In this document: positions 57,177 through 57,704 of the stretch, piece by piece | How the letters are laid out: each line of letters starts with the position of its first letter | Position numbering within the stretch: position 1 is the first letter of the stretch | Assembly (NCBI GenBank): GCA_905381055.1 | Contig: CAJPUR010000007.1 | Location: 1-57,704, forward strand | DNA from: an uncultured Flavobacteriaceae bacterium | GTDB lineage: Bacteria > Bacteroidota > Bacteroidia > Flavobacteriales > Flavobacteriaceae | Length of the DNA: 57,704 nt | Direction of reading: 5' to 3' | Program-made: the position numbers and the translations under genes | Notes under the pieces: generated by a model | The model's input: the letters and a program-made list of their open reading frames with translations, nothing else | Told to the model about the DNA's origin: nothing | Databases searched by the model: none

Positions 57177-57190
57177 ATTAAATTTTAATA

Positions 57191-57704
57191 ATGGAGGATA
57201 AATTAATTTCAAAAAAAAAACCATTTTACAAAGTATCTGACTATTTGAATTTATATTTAAATAATTTTAAAAGGTGGATACCTTCCTCAGTTTTTTATGA
57301 AGATTTACTTCGTTTCAATGGATCTATAAACGTTTATGATAATAACGAAAACGATACTCTTTGGATAAGAGTTTATTATAATAATTCGGAAAGAGAAGAA
57401 ATTGATGAGAATTTAAAAAGAATATATAAGATATTACATTCAGATGGGAATGATTCCAGACTAGATATTTTAAATATTGATGCTATTGATTATTGTACTT
57501 TTGGAAACTCTAAACCTTTTAGGGTCAAAATAAGAAATATTTTAAATGATAATTTCACATATTTTTACGTTAAAAAAACTGATGCCTCGAGAGTATATGG
57601 TTTGGAACTTGAACATATGCTTTCCCCTTATAATTTAAATTTTCTTGTTAATGATTCAATTCTTGTTGAGGAACATATTTCTGGAATCCCAGGTGATATT
57701 TTTA
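57191..57704 (+). CDS. unrecognised protein, 3' end beyond the window
   Basis: The frame is open from the ATG at 57191 to the window edge, giving 171 residues without a stop. It starts MEDKLISKKKPFYKVSDYLN and is soluble, with no signal peptide. Later parts read YFYVKKTDASRVYGLELEHM, then NDSILVEEHISGIPGDIF. A beta-strand-Lys-Lys followed by an acidic helix (ELEHM) and an LVEEHI strand loosely recall the N-lobe of protein or aminoglycoside kinases, but that is a guess from short motifs. It is divergent from uvrB and has its own promoter. Confidence 0.6.
   Translation, partial: MEDKLISKKKPFYKVSDYLNLYLNNFKRWIPSSVFYEDLLRFNGSINVYDNNENDTLWIRVYYNNSEREEIDENLKRIYKILHSDGNDSRLDILNIDAIDYCTFGNSKPFRVKIRNILNDNFTYFYVKKTDASRVYGLELEHMLSPYNLNFLVNDSILVEEHISGIPGDIF

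Noticed and set aside
1-57704. CRISPR arrays, insertion sequences, toxin-antitoxin or defence systems
   Set aside because: No regularly spaced repeats, transposase motifs or recognised defence genes were seen on either strand.

Overview
This window is an AT-rich chromosomal segment from a member of the Bacteroidota, most likely a streamlined marine flavobacterium. The evidence is the order tuf-tRNA(Trp)-secE-nusG-rplK-rplA-rplJ-rplL-rpoB-rpoC-DUF3467, the trio rpmB-rpmG-DUF4295, a bacillithiol gene (bshC), outer-membrane DUF5916 proteins, and several Bacteroidota-type promoters (TTG, about 20 nt, TAnnTTTG). Shine-Dalgarno sequences are almost absent. The lineage and lifestyle are inference; gene identities rest on recognised motifs. 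No insertion sequence, prophage, CRISPR array, origin or rRNA was seen.

Layout. 1-135: two tRNA genes (Gly, cut by the window edge, and Thr). 198-4916: a mixed-orientation block of six accessory genes (DUF4177-like, YdjC/ChbG-like deacetylase, membrane protein, Gfo/Idh/MocA oxidoreductase, esterase, outer-membrane protein) lying between the tRNAs and tuf, which are adjacent in many bacteria. 5004-17845: the translation/transcription supercluster from tuf to rpoC and DUF3467. 17842-22436: prfC, then idi-queD-manA-small protein, then a DUF4369 lipoprotein. 22440-29110: three tandem DUF5916 outer-membrane proteins, two of them very similar. 29153-31666: alkB-like and htpG. 31667-31965: the longest gene-free stretch, holding an htpG promoter region and a probable small structured RNA. 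31966-39147: fabH-type synthase, Na+/solute symporter, recR, a 2-oxoacid dehydrogenase E2, an exonuclease, an FAH-family hydrolase and cinA. 39254-43793: rpmB-rpmG-DUF4295-ftsY-rimO-bshC. 43849-51906: guaA, LysM/binding-protein fusion, pyrG, yidC, mnmA. 51922-57704: lysA, sucC, hsp20, uvrB and an incomplete, unrecognised gene.

Most of the window is core housekeeping DNA. The points most worth a second look are regulatory. (1) The two chaperone genes htpG and hsp20, 23 kb apart, share ATGTCA-N12-TGGTAT at similar distances from their start codons. (2) A roughly 105-nt RNA is predicted between htpG and fabH, with a canonical promoter, a three-way-junction fold closed by 11 perfect base pairs, and a T10 tract. 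(3) The DUF5916 array shows very uneven divergence between its two closest copies and has a 22-bp perfect palindrome 3 nt before one start codon. (4) The E2 acyltransferase has Asn in place of the usual catalytic-motif Asp. (5) guaA and mnmA have promoter boxes so close to ATG that leaderless transcripts are predicted.
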